Position numbers and translations under genes: made by a program. Positions 17,863 through 25,620 of a DNA stretch of 64,000 nt are shown piece by piece. This DNA is from Chloroflexota bacterium. GTDB lineage: Bacteria; Chloroflexota; UBA6077; FW602-bin22. The notes beneath the pieces are model-generated. The model was not told where the DNA came from, did no database searches, and worked only from the letters and a program-made list of their open reading frames with translations. Location: NCBI GenBank assembly GCA_004297775.1, contig SCUE01000012.1, positions 124,001 to 188,000 of the forward strand, given 5' to 3'. The stretch's first letter is position 1. The number at the start of each line of letters is the position of its first letter.

Positions 17863-18162
17863 ATGATCGTTGTCCGGCACACCAATCGGGCCCGGTACGG
17901 GATGGGCGACCAACTGGTCCAACTGACCAAGGAGATGTTCGGGCTTCTCGCGAAAGACAAACGTATTGCCGCGGTCCGCATCCTGACGGACATCAGCGGC
18001 CCCGCCTTCACCGTTGAATCCGAGTTCCAGGTCCCGAGTCTGGCGGTCTTCGAGCAGATCCAGTCCGAGCTCGTGACGGGCACGGCATTCGGTAAGTGGT
18101 TCGCGCGCGTACAGCCGATCATCGAAAGCGGGCGGCGTGATTTCTATACGCTTGTGACGTGA
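17863..18162 (+). CDS. small dimeric alpha/beta-barrel (NIPSNAP/ABM-like) protein
   Basis: A 99-residue protein with a ferredoxin-like pattern: MIVVRHTNRARYG strand, a helix with KEMFGLLAKDK, strands VRILTDISGP and FTVESEFQV, and a helix ending GKWFARVQPIIESGRRDFY. Families with this fold include NIPSNAP and antibiotic-biosynthesis monooxygenase-like proteins; the assignment is by pattern. The ATG follows a GAGGGAGGAG ribosome-binding site. A decayed copy sits at 16286 on the other side of the enolase-superfamily gene. Confidence 0.7.
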   Translation: MIVVRHTNRARYGMGDQLVQLTKEMFGLLAKDKRIAAVRILTDISGPAFTVESEFQVPSLAVFEQIQSELVTGTAFGKWFARVQPIIESGRRDFYTLVT

Positions 18163-18247
18163 CCCGAGTTTGGCCGGCGAGGAACGACCGAAACGACCTG
18201 TGTCGACCCCGGCCGCGCGCCCCGCGGACCCCAAGGGCCTTTCGAGG

Positions 18248-19381
18248 CTACATATCGACGATCGAGCCGTCCTCGGCAAATCGCATCTGAAAGAAATCAG
18301 CCTCGGCCATCGGGTGGGCGCGTAGGAAATCTTCATTCAGGTCGACGCCCCATCCCGGCCCGGACGGCACGGTCATGTATCCGTCGGTGACCGTTTCGGG
18401 ATCGGTGGTCAGGAGCTGTTCGCGGCCGGGAAACTTGGCGACTTCCTGAATCGCGAAATTGGGCACGACGGTATCGAGGTGCAGGCACACGACCGTCGAA
18501 AGCGGTGACAGCGGATTGTGCGGCGCGATCGAGACCATGAACGCCTCTGCCATCGTCGCGATCTTGTACGTCTCGAGAATGCCGCCAACGGTGCAGACAT
18601 CCGGCTGCACCACGTCGACCGCGCCACGGGTCAGCAGATCGCGGAACGGGTAGCGCGTGAACAGGCGCTCGCCGGTTGCGATCGGGATCCGCGCGACTCG
18701 CTTCATCTCCGCCATCGTCTCGGGGTACTCGGGCAGAACCGGCTCCTCGAAGAACATGATCCCGTATGGCTCGACGCGCTTGGACATCTCCATCGCATTG
18801 ACCGGATTGAGGCGGCCGTGACCGTCGACGGCGATACCGAAGTCGTCGCCGACCGCCTCGCGCACAGCCTTCACCTTCGCCTCGACCTTCTTGCCATGCG
18901 CGACATCGAACAATTGACCGCAACCATCGAATGGGCAGAACTTGAGCGCGCGATAGCCGTTCGCCTTCAACTTCAGGGCAGCCTCGGCGCACGCCTCGGG
19001 TGTGTCACCGTGGATCCACGTATAGACCTTGACTTTGTGGCGATACATGCCGCCGAGGAGTTCGTAGACCGGCACATTCAGGGCCTTGCCCTTGATGTCC
19101 CAGAGAGCCTGCTCGACGCCCGACAGCGCCCCGCACAGCACCGGGCCGCCGCGCCAGAAGGCGTGACGGTACATGAGCGACCATAGTTTTTCGATCTCGA
19201 ACGGGTTGGCGCCGACGAGATACTTCGAGAGTTCGTCGATCGCGCCGAGTAACGCCTTCTCTTTGCCCGAGCAGGCGGACTCGCCGATGCCAACGATTCC
19301 GTCATCGGTGTGAATCCTGACATAGACGAAGATGCGACGACCGATCAGGGTCGGTAGCGTTTCAACGCGTGTGATCTTCAT
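18248..19381 (-). CDS. D-galactonate dehydratase-like enolase-superfamily enzyme
   Basis: A 377-residue sugar-acid dehydratase candidate. Barrel motifs match the galactonate dehydratase group: VDGHGRLN, MFFEEPVLPE, IATGERLFTR, QPDVCTVGGI, and the catalytic His in IAPHNPLSP. The usual KxK is replaced by ALKFCPFDG, also normal for this group. It begins seven bases after rfbG, so it may be read from the same transcript although the pathways differ. Substrate specificity cannot be read from sequence. Confidence 0.9.
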   Translation of the reverse strand: MKITRVETLPTLIGRRIFVYVRIHTDDGIVGIGESACSGKEKALLGAIDELSKYLVGANPFEIEKLWSLMYRHAFWRGGPVLCGALSGVEQALWDIKGKALNVPVYELLGGMYRHKVKVYTWIHGDTPEACAEAALKLKANGYRALKFCPFDGCGQLFDVAHGKKVEAKVKAVREAVGDDFGIAVDGHGRLNPVNAMEMSKRVEPYGIMFFEEPVLPEYPETMAEMKRVARIPIATGERLFTRYPFRDLLTRGAVDVVQPDVCTVGGILETYKIATMAEAFMVSIAPHNPLSPLSTVVCLHLDTVVPNFAIQEVAKFPGREQLLTTDPETVTDGYMTVPSGPGWGVDLNEDFLRAHPMAEADFFQMRFAEDGSIVDM

Positions 19382-19388
19382 CTTACCC

Positions 19389-20387
19389 TCAAGCGCTCAG
19401 GGCGCTTCCCTCGAAGTAGTCGCGATACCAGGCGATCGTTTCGCGAAGCGCGTCGTCGAGGCCGAACGTCGGCGACCACGCGAAGCTCGCGCGCGCCTTG
19501 GCCGCGCTGAGGTGCTGATGTCGAATCTCCCCGGTCGCGCGATTCTCGATGCGGAGTTCGGAGCGCGATGGCCCGTGCGCGTCCTGAATCGCCCGCACCA
19601 TATCGAGAACCGATAGCGGAATCTCGGTGCTGAAGTTGAACGCCTCGCCGCTGACGCCAGACTCCCCAGCGCGATCGGCGATCAGGGCGTATGCGTGCGC
19701 GACATCCTTGACGTAGATGTAGTCGCGTATGTGCTGGCCGTCGCCTCGCAGCACGATGTCCTCGTCGCGCAGGAGGGAGCGGATCGTGCCCGGCACGATC
19801 CGACTCCAGTTCAGGTCGCCGCCGCCGAAGATGTTGCCGCAGCGCGCGACGACGATGGGCAGTCGATACGTCTCGTAGTAGGCGCGCGCGATGAGATCGG
19901 TGCAACTCTTCGACACATCGTACGGGTGCCGACCAGCGACCGGCATCGTTTCGTCGTACGGCAGGATGGGCTGATCGCCGTACGCCTTGTCGCTCGAAGC
20001 GACCGCGATGCGCGCGACGCGATTTCGGTGGACGCGACACGCTTCCAGGAGGTTGTAGGTGCCGCGGATGTTCGACTCGAAGGTACCCATCGGTGAGTGG
20101 TTCGCGGTTCCGACGATCGTCTGCGCGCCGAGATGAATCACCGTGTCGATCTCGTGGTCGCCGAGGGCGCGCTCGAGTAGCGCGTAGTTCTCAAGTTCCC
20201 CGTTGACGACCGTGACGCGCTGGAGGTCGCCCGAGCGGGCCAGTTCGCAGCGCGGATCGAGATCGCGAACGAGCGCCACCACGCGCGCGCCCTGTTCGAG
20301 GAGCAGACGAGCCGTCCAACTGCCGACCAGTCCAGTCGCGCCAGTCAGGAATACGGTGCGACCGCGCCACCTTGCGCCGTCGGTCAC
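19389..20387 (-). CDS. rfbG: CDP-glucose 4,6-dehydratase-like SDR
   Basis: A 332-residue extended SDR. It has the Rossmann motif LTGATGLVGSW, the active-site region IAVASSDKAYGD (Ser/Asp/Lys) and the catalytic YDVSK. VVARCGNIFGGGDLNWSRIV is typical of CDP-glucose and GDP-mannose dehydratases. It follows rfbF, which makes CDP-glucose, so CDP-4-keto-6-deoxyglucose is the likely product. The GTG at 20387 overlaps the rfbF TGA by four bases, which fixes the start. No E1 dehydrase or other dideoxysugar gene follows. Confidence 0.88.
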   Translation of the reverse strand: MTDGARWRGRTVFLTGATGLVGSWTARLLLEQGARVVALVRDLDPRCELARSGDLQRVTVVNGELENYALLERALGDHEIDTVIHLGAQTIVGTANHSPMGTFESNIRGTYNLLEACRVHRNRVARIAVASSDKAYGDQPILPYDETMPVAGRHPYDVSKSCTDLIARAYYETYRLPIVVARCGNIFGGGDLNWSRIVPGTIRSLLRDEDIVLRGDGQHIRDYIYVKDVAHAYALIADRAGESGVSGEAFNFSTEIPLSVLDMVRAIQDAHGPSRSELRIENRATGEIRHQHLSAAKARASFAWSPTFGLDDALRETIAWYRDYFEGSALSA

Positions 20388-21154
20388 GACCAGATGCGCC
20401 ACGGCGGCGAAGGCTCGGACCACAGGCGCTCAAGCAGCACCATGTCTCGAACCGTATCCATCGGGTGCCAGAAGCCGGGATGTCGATAGGCCGAAAGCTG
20501 ACCCTCGCGTGCGAGCCGGGCCAAAGGGGCGCGCTCAAATGCGGTGTGATCACCGTCGATGTAGTCGATGACCCTGGGTTCCAGCACGAAGAATCCACCA
20601 TTGATCCAGCCCTCACCGGCCAGAGGCTTCTCGGTGAATTCCGTCACCGCGTTATCGTCGATCGTCAGCGTTCCGAAGCGGGCCGGCGGCCGGACGGCCG
20701 TGACCGTGGCAAGGCGCCCCTGCTGCCGATGAAACGCGACCGCGGATCGGACATCGATGTTGCCGACGCCATCGCCGTACGTCATCAGAAACGGCTCGTC
20801 GCCAATGAGGTGCGATATGCGGCGAATGCGGCCGCCGGTCTCAGTCGATTCGCCGGTGTCGATCAACTGAAGTTTCCATTGCTCGGGATGACCATCGTGC
20901 GGCGTAACGACGCCATCGGCCAGATTGATCGTCAAGTCATTGCGGCGGTATCGATAGTTCAGGAAATAGTCTTTGATCATCGCGCCTTTGTACCCGAGGG
21001 CGACGACGAACTCATTGAACCCGTGCGCCGAGTAGATCTTCATGATGTGCCACAAGATCGGCCAGCCGCCGATTTCCACCATCGGCTTTGGACGGTACGC
21101 TGTCTCTTCCTGAAGGCGCGTTCCCAGCCCTCCAGCCAGAATGACGACTTTCAA
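20384..21154 (-). CDS. rfbF: glucose-1-phosphate cytidylyltransferase
   Basis: A 256-residue nucleotidyltransferase that makes CDP-glucose from CTP and glucose 1-phosphate. It carries the N-terminal LAGGLGTRLQEETAYRPKPM signature, GGWPILWHIMKIY, FLMTYGDGVGN (metal Asp), and WINGGFFVLEP, all typical of RfbF. The start is a TTG that overlaps the gmhB stop as TTGA. It sits between heptose genes and rfbG in one operon. Confidence 0.94.
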   Translation of the reverse strand: MKVVILAGGLGTRLQEETAYRPKPMVEIGGWPILWHIMKIYSAHGFNEFVVALGYKGAMIKDYFLNYRYRRNDLTINLADGVVTPHDGHPEQWKLQLIDTGESTETGGRIRRISHLIGDEPFLMTYGDGVGNIDVRSAVAFHRQQGRLATVTAVRPPARFGTLTIDDNAVTEFTEKPLAGEGWINGGFFVLEPRVIDYIDGDHTAFERAPLARLAREGQLSAYRHPGFWHPMDTVRDMVLLERLWSEPSPPWRIWS

Positions 21155-21855
21155 CGAGCGGACCCGCCAGATCGCGATCCGAAATCGATGCGCGCAGCGG
21201 AAATCTGCCTCCGTTGCTCGACGTCGGCGATGATCCGAGCGGCGTCAATCAACGCGGCGGCCCGGTGGTGCGGCGACGCGTTCAGGTGCTCGTCCATCGG
21301 GACGACTGCGTCGTGCGGGGTGAGCCAGACGGTCCGGCATGCCGCGGCGTGACCGGCCTGAACATCGGTCAAAGAGTCGCCAACCATATAGGACGATGCC
21401 AGGTCGATCTCGTGCTTGGCGGCGGCCTGTCGCAGCAAGCCCGCTCGCGGCTTTCGGCACACGCACGCGAGCCGCAATTCGGGCAGGATCGACTGTGGAT
21501 GATGGAGACAGTAGAAGACGTCATCGATCCGCGCGCCATACGACGATGCCGCTTCAAGTAGTTTGCGCGTGGTCGCTTCGACGCGTTCGATCGTGGTCTT
21601 TCCCTTCGCGACGACCGGCTGGTTCGATACGACGATCACTGAGAATCCGAGGTCGTTGAACGCGCGGAGCGCCTGGACCGCGCCGGGCAGCAATTCGAAC
21701 TCCTCGGGACCCATCGGCGAATCGATCGTTCCGGTCGCGGCGTTCCGGAACATCGCGTTGATGGTTCCGTCGCGGTCGACGAATATCGCGCGGCGCCGGC
21801 CATGGATGGCGAACTCGTCGACGTGCGGATCTGCCGCAACGAAACCTCTATACAT
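21151..21855 (-). CDS. gmhB: heptose 1,7-bisphosphate phosphatase-like HAD protein
   Basis: A 234-residue HAD phosphatase. Motif I is FVDRDGTIN, followed by VVSNQPVV, the family Cys/Lys region VCRKPRAGLL, and motif IV MVGDSLTDVQAG. These match GmhB, which removes the C7 phosphate of D-glycero-manno-heptose 1,7-bisphosphate. Of the family's zinc-site pattern only partial cysteines remain (FYCLHHP, ACVC). It overlaps the upstream hddA by eight bases, and the pair form the kinase/phosphatase steps of GDP-heptose synthesis. gmhA and hddC are not in the window. Confidence 0.88.
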   Translation of the reverse strand: MYRGFVAADPHVDEFAIHGRRRAIFVDRDGTINAMFRNAATGTIDSPMGPEEFELLPGAVQALRAFNDLGFSVIVVSNQPVVAKGKTTIERVEATTRKLLEAASSYGARIDDVFYCLHHPQSILPELRLACVCRKPRAGLLRQAAAKHEIDLASSYMVGDSLTDVQAGHAAACRTVWLTPHDAVVPMDEHLNASPHHRAAALIDAARIIADVEQRRQISAARIDFGSRSGGSAR

Positions 21856-22837
21856 TGAGCAGTATCCTGGCCCCGTTGTTGTCGAAGTCGAAGAAAAACT
21901 CCTTCAAGCCAAGAGTGCGCATCGCACTTCGGACCGGGAACTTCGTCTTGCCGGGGCAGTAGAAGAGGAAAAAGCCACCGCCGCCCGCGCCCATCAACTT
22001 CCCGCCGAATGCACCGGCGCTCATCGCGGCATCGTAAATCGCGTCCAGGCCCGGGTCGGAGATTTTCGCCGACCGTCGTTTCTTGTTCTGCCAATGCGCG
22101 TCGAGAAGGTGGCCGAACTGGTCGAGGTCGTCGCCCTCGAGCGCCTTCTTGATGTCGAGGCCGATCTGTTTCGTCGTGTGAAGGCTTTCGACGACCGCCG
22201 AATCTCGCGACGCGGTCGATAGATTCTGCTGGGCAAGGATGTCGAAACTGCGCCGAATAACGCCGGTGAAGAACACCAGACAATTACTGCGCAGTTCTTC
22301 GACCGCATGCTCCGAGATCGAAAGCGGCGTCACCTGGACGGTGCCATCCCGGTCGATGTCCAGACAGGTCAGTCCACCGAACGCGGCAATGTATTGGTCG
22401 TGCTTACCGACCGGTTGCCCGGCCCGATCGATTTCGATGAGGCACGCCTCTTCGGCTAATGCGGCTGGCGGAAGATGGTGCCGTTTCATCGCGTGCAGGG
22501 CGTTGAGCAGCGCGACGAGGAAACTTCCGGAAGAGCCCAGTCCGGTTCCGGCCGGTACATCGGCCAACGAGGCAATCTCGACATTGCGATGAATGTCGAG
22601 ATGTCGCAACGCCTCGCGGAAGAGCGGATGGCGGATCGAATCGACCGACTCGACGATCTCCGATTCGGCGTATTTCAGCCTGATCGAGTCATCGACGCGT
22701 GGCTGATTGATCGTGATGACCACGTATGCGTTGATCGCGGCGCTCAGGATGAATCCGCCGTACTCGGAGTAGTAGGACGCCAGGTCGGTGCCGCCACCGC
22801 CAAGTGGAATGCGCAGTGGCGCCCTCGAAATGATCAC
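21848..22837 (-). CDS. hddA: D-glycero-alpha-D-manno-heptose-7-phosphate kinase-like GHMP kinase
   Basis: A 329-residue GHMP kinase. The N-terminal ISRAPLRIPLGGGGTDL and the phosphate loop PAGTGLGSSGSFLVALL are diagnostic, and GGKLMGAGGGGFFLFY is the C-terminal GHMP motif. HddA phosphorylates heptose 7-phosphate at C1 in the GDP-heptose route used for S-layer or capsule glycans. I chose the GTG at 22837; a longer frame upstream runs into moxR and is not homologous. Confidence 0.9.
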   Translation of the reverse strand: MIISRAPLRIPLGGGGTDLASYYSEYGGFILSAAINAYVVITINQPRVDDSIRLKYAESEIVESVDSIRHPLFREALRHLDIHRNVEIASLADVPAGTGLGSSGSFLVALLNALHAMKRHHLPPAALAEEACLIEIDRAGQPVGKHDQYIAAFGGLTCLDIDRDGTVQVTPLSISEHAVEELRSNCLVFFTGVIRRSFDILAQQNLSTASRDSAVVESLHTTKQIGLDIKKALEGDDLDQFGHLLDAHWQNKKRRSAKISDPGLDAIYDAAMSAGAFGGKLMGAGGGGFFLFYCPGKTKFPVRSAMRTLGLKEFFFDFDNNGARILLNV

Positions 22838-22973
22838 ACGCGGACTCCAGTGTCGTGGAAGGCTTCGCGACCGCGGGCGAAGGTCGCGAGAACGGAAATC
22901 CAGTCTAGCAGGGACATTCGGCGCTCCGATGTGATGAGATTCACCGATCGCCGCTCTATCGCTCGACGCGCCG

Positions 22974-23957
22974 CTAGTCCGGGACATGTTGGATGATTTC
23001 GTCGAGGATGCGGTCGGCCGTCACGCCTTCCATGTCCGCCTGAAGGTTCAAGATGATGCGGTGGCGTAGCGCCGGGTACGCGACCGCGCGGATGTCGTCG
23101 TGCGTGACGTTGTAGCGCCCTTCGAGGAGAGCCCGAATCTTCGCTGCCAGGATGAGCGTCTGGCCGCCACGCGGGCTCGATCCGTATCGAATGTAGTCGT
23201 CGGAGATCTTTGGGACGCCCTTTCGGCCCGGGTGCGTCGCCAGAACCAGTCGGCTGGCGTAATCGAGAACGTTCTGATGCACGGGCAGTTCGCGCGCGAG
23301 TTCGCCGGTCTGAATTAGCGCCGGGCCATCGATAACCTTTTCGACGCGCGGCGCGACGTTCCCGGTCGTTCGGATGAGGATCTCGTTGAGCTCTTCCGGT
23401 GTGGGGTAGTTGACCTGCAGTTTGAAGAAGAAGCGGTCCAGCTGCGCTTCTGGAAGGGGATAGGTCCCCTCCATCTCCATCGGGTTCTGGGTCGCGAGGA
23501 CAAAGAATGGCCGCGGCAACTGGTGGATTGTCTTGGCGACGCTGACGGTCTGTTCCTGCATCGCTTCGAGCAGGGCCGATTGCGTCTTCGGGGTGGCCCG
23601 GTTGATTTCGTCGGCCAGGACCAGATTCGCGAAAATCGGTCCCGGTTCGAAACGGAAGAACTTCTCGCCGTTGGCGTCCTCGGCGATGATGTTGGTGCCG
23701 ACGATGTCGGCTGGCATGAGGTCGGGCGTGAACTGAATCCGGCTGAACGTGAGATCGAGCACTTCGGCCAGGACGCGAACGAGGAGCGTCTTGCCCAGAC
23801 CGGGCACGCCTTCGAGAAGACAGTGACCGCGCGCGACGAGGAGGGCGATGACGACGCCGCGAACGACTTGGCTCTGGCCAACCATAACCTTGGCGACTTC
23901 GCGCTCGATCGACTGGACCGTGCGCTGAAGCTGGTCGACGGCGGTCAATGCGGTCAC
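22974..23957 (-). CDS. MoxR-family AAA+ ATPase
   Basis: A 327-residue chaperone-type ATPase. Walker A is EGVPGLGKT, Walker B is NLVLADEINRA, the sensor region is FFVLATQNPMEMEGTYPLPEA, and GSSPRGGQTLILAAKIRAL is the MoxR C-terminal signature. The GTG at 23957 has GGGGAGGA upstream. MoxR proteins usually pair with DUF58 and von Willebrand A proteins, which do not follow here; hddA is 136 bases downstream. Confidence 0.93.
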   Translation of the reverse strand: MTALTAVDQLQRTVQSIEREVAKVMVGQSQVVRGVVIALLVARGHCLLEGVPGLGKTLLVRVLAEVLDLTFSRIQFTPDLMPADIVGTNIIAEDANGEKFFRFEPGPIFANLVLADEINRATPKTQSALLEAMQEQTVSVAKTIHQLPRPFFVLATQNPMEMEGTYPLPEAQLDRFFFKLQVNYPTPEELNEILIRTTGNVAPRVEKVIDGPALIQTGELARELPVHQNVLDYASRLVLATHPGRKGVPKISDDYIRYGSSPRGGQTLILAAKIRALLEGRYNVTHDDIRAVAYPALRHRIILNLQADMEGVTADRILDEIIQHVPD

Positions 23958-24016
23958 GAATGGTCCTCCCCGGGGCGTGCGCGATTCTACCATCGCGCCT
24001 ACGATCAGCCACCGTA

Positions 24017-24448
24017 ATGCCGACCGCGCGCCAGGCGATCAAGAAGTGGTTTCGCGAGCATCCGAAAACGTTCTGTCCGGTTGTCGGACAGCCGATCTGT
24101 CGGCACAACGGGTGCGACAACGCGACCCTGCGGTCTGATCCGCGCTGCAATATCGCGCTCAAGTCCGCGATGGCGGAGCGCGCCCGGGCCGCGAATGATG
24201 CGCGTCCGTGGCTGGCCGACGTGCGGCTTTCAGCCGACGGGCGACGTTACATCCTGAACTTCTCGTTCGATCGACTGACGCTTCAGGATTTTCGCAACGT
24301 CATTCCGGCGTCCGATCGGGCCTACGATGAAGAAAACCACGAATGGAACGTCGAGCGGCGGCATTGGGGTCCGCTGAACTCAATCTTCGCAAACTTCTCC
24401 GAGTGGGATCTTGAACTCGGGCGCTTGCGTCGCGTGAATACGCGCTGA
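24017..24448 (+). CDS. hypothetical protein with N-terminal cysteine cluster
   Basis: A 143-residue basic protein. The N-terminal half has five cysteines, four of them in CPVVGQPICRHNGC and DPRC, a possible metal site. The C-terminal half has alternating hydrophobic strands and WNVERRHWGPLNSIFANFSEW. No family recognised. The ATG at 24017 is the first sensible start. It diverges from moxR and is followed by the non-coding RNA locus. Confidence 0.6.
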   Translation: MPTARQAIKKWFREHPKTFCPVVGQPICRHNGCDNATLRSDPRCNIALKSAMAERARAANDARPWLADVRLSADGRRYILNFSFDRLTLQDFRNVIPASDRAYDEENHEWNVERRHWGPLNSIFANFSEWDLELGRLRRVNTR

Positions 24449-24502
24449 CGGATGCTCGTCCGTGCGCCGCGCCGGTAGGACCATTGGGTCAGGCGCCGAG
24501 TA

Positions 24503-24531
24503 TTGACAGCCACAAGGGCGCGCGGTACTGT
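24503..24531 (+). promoter_or_regulatory. sigma-70-type promoter for a non-coding RNA
   Basis: TTGACA (24503-24508) and TACTGT (24526-24531) are separated by 17 bases. Initiation would fall near 24536-24538, exactly where the predicted long helix of the RNA begins. No ORF with a ribosome-binding site follows. Confidence 0.75.
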
Positions 24532-24535
24532 GGAA

Positions 24536-24818
24536 GTGCGGCACCGGTCGGGTGAACCGCCATCACGGGGCTGGAGGAGGGACGCCAAGCGCATGTTGTC
24601 TTGGAAGAAACCGCTCTCAGTGTACGGAGTGTGGCAGGTCGACTGGTAAGGCCCCATTTGGGAAGTGGGGCATGCGCAACATCAGGCGAGGACCCGGAGA
24701 GTTCAAGACGGCGGTTGGTTCGATCGTGGCCGCGCCGATCACTTGTGGCCTGTGAGGTGCCACCCGAGGGTCTAGTCCTGAAAATCGCGAGGGGCGCCGA
24801 TGAGGCGCCCCTTTCCTT
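24536..24818 (+). ncRNA. putative structured non-coding RNA, family unknown
   Basis: A roughly 280-base transcript unit bounded by a consensus promoter and an intrinsic terminator, with no convincing ORF. The 5' end GTGCGGC (24536-24542) can pair with GCCGCGC (24729-24735). Just inside, CGGTCGGGTGAACCGCC pairs with GGCGGTTGGTTCGATCG through Watson-Crick and wobble pairs with one mismatch. An internal hairpin GCCCCA/TGGGGC lies at 24651-24671, and a 3' hairpin GTGGC/GCCAC near 24744-24762. A closed long rod with an internal domain recalls 6S RNA, but no conserved sequence of 6S, RNase P, tmRNA or SRP RNA was found. Confidence 0.6.
24791..24818 (+). terminator. intrinsic terminator of the non-coding RNA
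   Basis: GGGGCGCC / GGCGCCCC forms a perfect 8-bp stem with a five-base loop (GATGA), followed by TTTCCTT. It faces the plus strand, ahead of the convergent zinc-ribbon gene. Confidence 0.8.
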
Positions 24819-24918
24819 GTGTTCGCGCTTTCCGTGGCCGAGGTAGGCACGGCGCAGCGATTCGTTCTCACGGTTACTTCGGGATAGTGGATTCGAAGCC
24901 GTCTATGGTCGCGGCGCC

Positions 24919-25620
24919 CTATCCCCCGGCGTGCAAGATCCGTCCGCAGGCCGAACAGGCGACGATATGGCCGGTTCGAGCCGATTGGACGTGGGCAGTT
25001 GGTACGTCGGTGCGGCAGCCGAGGCAGGTGCCGCGATCGAGATGGGCGACGGCGACGCCATGGTGGCGCTTGCGCAAGTCCTCGTAGCGGGCGAGTAGCG
25101 CGGCCGGGATCGTCGCGGCGGCGGCGTCCCGCTTCGGTCGCGCGGTGGCAATCGCGGCAGTCGCTTCGGCGATCGCGGCGTCCAGGCCACGAATGTCGGC
25201 TTTCCACTGCCGTTCGGTCGTCGCGAGCTCGCTCTTCCGCGCCTCGTTCGCCGCGCGCAAGTCCTCGGCCGCGACCATCGCCTCCAGCAGCGACTGCTCG
25301 GTCTTCTCCAGCGCCCCGCGCATGTGCTGTATCTCGATCTGGAGGCCCGACAGGTCTTTTGGACTCTTGATTGTCCCGGAGTAGAGCTTCTTGTCAAGCT
25401 CCTGAATCTTGGCCGTCCGGTCGGCCACGTTCCAATCGAGATCGCGCTGCGCCTTCTCGGCGGCCGCGACGGCCTCGGTCGCGCGCGCCGCCGCGAGCCG
25501 CGCCACCTTCACCTCGGGGGTGACGATGCGCTGCGCGCGCGCCTTGGCGACCCGTGACTCGGCAGCGTCGATCTCGCTGTCGAGTGTCTGGAGCGCCCAG
25601 AGGTTGGCCAGATCGCTCAC
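24919..25620 (-). CDS. C4-type zinc-ribbon coiled-coil protein (DUF164/CdsZ-like)
   Basis: A 233-residue protein that is almost entirely coiled coil (about residues 5-180: LWALQTLDSEIDAAESRVAK onward) with a C-terminal zinc ribbon, CLGCR then CSACGR. This is the layout of the widespread DUF164 family, whose role is not well defined. The GTG at 25620 overlaps the upstream stop as GTGA, giving the N-terminus MSDLANLWALQTLD expected for the family. Confidence 0.87.
   Translation of the reverse strand: MSDLANLWALQTLDSEIDAAESRVAKARAQRIVTPEVKVARLAAARATEAVAAAEKAQRDLDWNVADRTAKIQELDKKLYSGTIKSPKDLSGLQIEIQHMRGALEKTEQSLLEAMVAAEDLRAANEARKSELATTERQWKADIRGLDAAIAEATAAIATARPKRDAAAATIPAALLARYEDLRKRHHGVAVAHLDRGTCLGCRTDVPTAHVQSARTGHIVACSACGRILHAGG

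Noticed and set aside
17650..18336. Upstream extension of the enolase-superfamily gene to 590 residues
   Set aside because: The extra N-terminal 229 residues are antisense to the small dimeric-barrel gene and show no family pattern; the ATG at 17649 has a ribosome-binding site and the standard start.
24745..24790. T-box-like motif on the minus strand (TCGGGTGGCACC)
   Set aside because: Only a partial match to AGGGTGGNACCGCG, no specifier stem was seen and no aminoacyl-tRNA synthetase or amino-acid gene lies downstream on that strand.
24536..24818. RNase P RNA, tmRNA or SRP RNA as identity of the non-coding locus
   Set aside because: The conserved GAGGAAAGUCC and ACAGAA elements of RNase P, the tRNA-like ends and tag ORF of tmRNA, and the GGAAG-AGCAG tip of SRP RNA were all looked for and not found.
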